From Actinomycetota bacterium (GTDB taxonomy: Bacteria > Actinomycetota > Thermoleophilia > Solirubrobacterales > Solirubrobacteraceae), in assembly GCA_019348575.1 (NCBI GenBank), contig JAHWJE010000022.1, positions 1 to 10,389 of the forward strand: DNA of 10,389 bases, read 5' to 3'. The notes beneath the pieces are model-generated. The model saw nothing but the letters and a program-made list of their open reading frames with translations. It did not search any database and was not told where the DNA came from. Both the position numbers and the translations under genes were made by a program. This document shows, one piece after another, positions 10,273 through 10,389 of this stretch; within the stretch, counting starts at the first letter, position 1; each line of letters opens with the position of its first letter.

Positions 10273-10389
10273 ATGTCAGCAGCCGCAATGCGCACCACCG
10301 AGGGCGTCATCGTCTTCGAGCTCTTCGACGAGGAGGCCCCCAAGACGGTGGCCAACTTCAAGAAGCTCGCGAAGGATGGCTTCTACGAC
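10273..10389 (+). CDS. Cyclophilin-type peptidyl-prolyl cis-trans isomerase (3' end missing)
   Basis: The first 39 codons are present and the frame is open to the window edge. The sequence TTEGVIVFELFDEEAPKTVA followed by NFKKLAKDGFYD matches the N-terminal strand and helix of bacterial cyclophilins (PpiA/PpiB type), which isomerise peptide bonds before proline and help protein folding. The catalytic Arg and later active-site residues lie beyond the window. There is no signal peptide, so a cytoplasmic enzyme is likely. The ATG at 10273 is preferred over a second ATG five codons later because the -10 box sits seven bases before it; the later ATG is closer to the usual family start, so it is not excluded. 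Confidence 0.85.
   Translation, partial: MSAAAMRTTEGVIVFELFDEEAPKTVANFKKLAKDGFYD

Noticed and set aside
9138..10361. Long open frame on the - strand (407 codons) opposite the membrane protein gene
   Set aside because: It shows long Ala/Arg/Gly runs mirroring the + strand linker repeats and no domain; the + strand has Cys pairs, a membrane helix and a beta domain.

Overview
The window is about 10.4 kb of very GC-rich DNA with seven genes, all on the + strand and tightly packed (no gap of 300 bases; the longest is 57 bases). Codons strongly favour G or C in the third position, GTG starts are common, and a partner-switching type phosphatase/kinase protein is present. This suggests a high-GC actinobacterium. 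The Thermoleophilia/Solirubrobacterales (Conexibacter- or Solirubrobacter-like) would fit, but the placement is an inference from style and gene content, not from a marker gene.

Bases 2-7174 hold a four-gene signalling operon whose junctions all overlap by four bases (ATGA, GTGA, ATGA). It starts with the 3' part of a large hybrid histidine kinase (HAMP repeats, GAF, heptad coiled coil, HisKA, HATPase, three receivers). Next come a CheR-type methyltransferase, a stand-alone CheB-type methylesterase, and an 820-residue receiver-PAS-GAF-PPM phosphatase-RsbW-like kinase protein. No chemoreceptor, CheA, CheW or STAS anti-sigma antagonist is encoded here. The layout suggests a non-chemotactic pathway: the kinase phosphorylates the receiver of the last protein, whose phosphatase and kinase domains then set the state of an anti-sigma antagonist encoded elsewhere. 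CheR/CheB may add a reversible methylation (adaptation) layer acting on a target not known from this window.

Bases 7175-10389 hold four apparently independent single genes: a DEAD-box RNA helicase with a C-terminal DbpA-type RNA-binding domain, a small DUF2237 protein, a membrane protein with an N-terminal zinc ribbon and a C-terminal discoidin-like domain, and the first 39 codons of a cyclophilin-type peptidyl-prolyl isomerase cut by the window edge. Each of these four has a TAnnnT box 7-8 bases before its start codon and no convincing Shine-Dalgarno sequence, which points to leaderless transcripts, each from its own promoter.

No tRNA, rRNA, CRISPR array, insertion sequence or convincing intrinsic terminator was seen. 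The most interesting points are the CheR/CheB pair linked to a HAMP-array kinase and a partner-switching output protein, the regular E-E-L heptad coil in the kinase as a possible methylation region, the degenerate first receiver, and the run of leaderless-type promoters.
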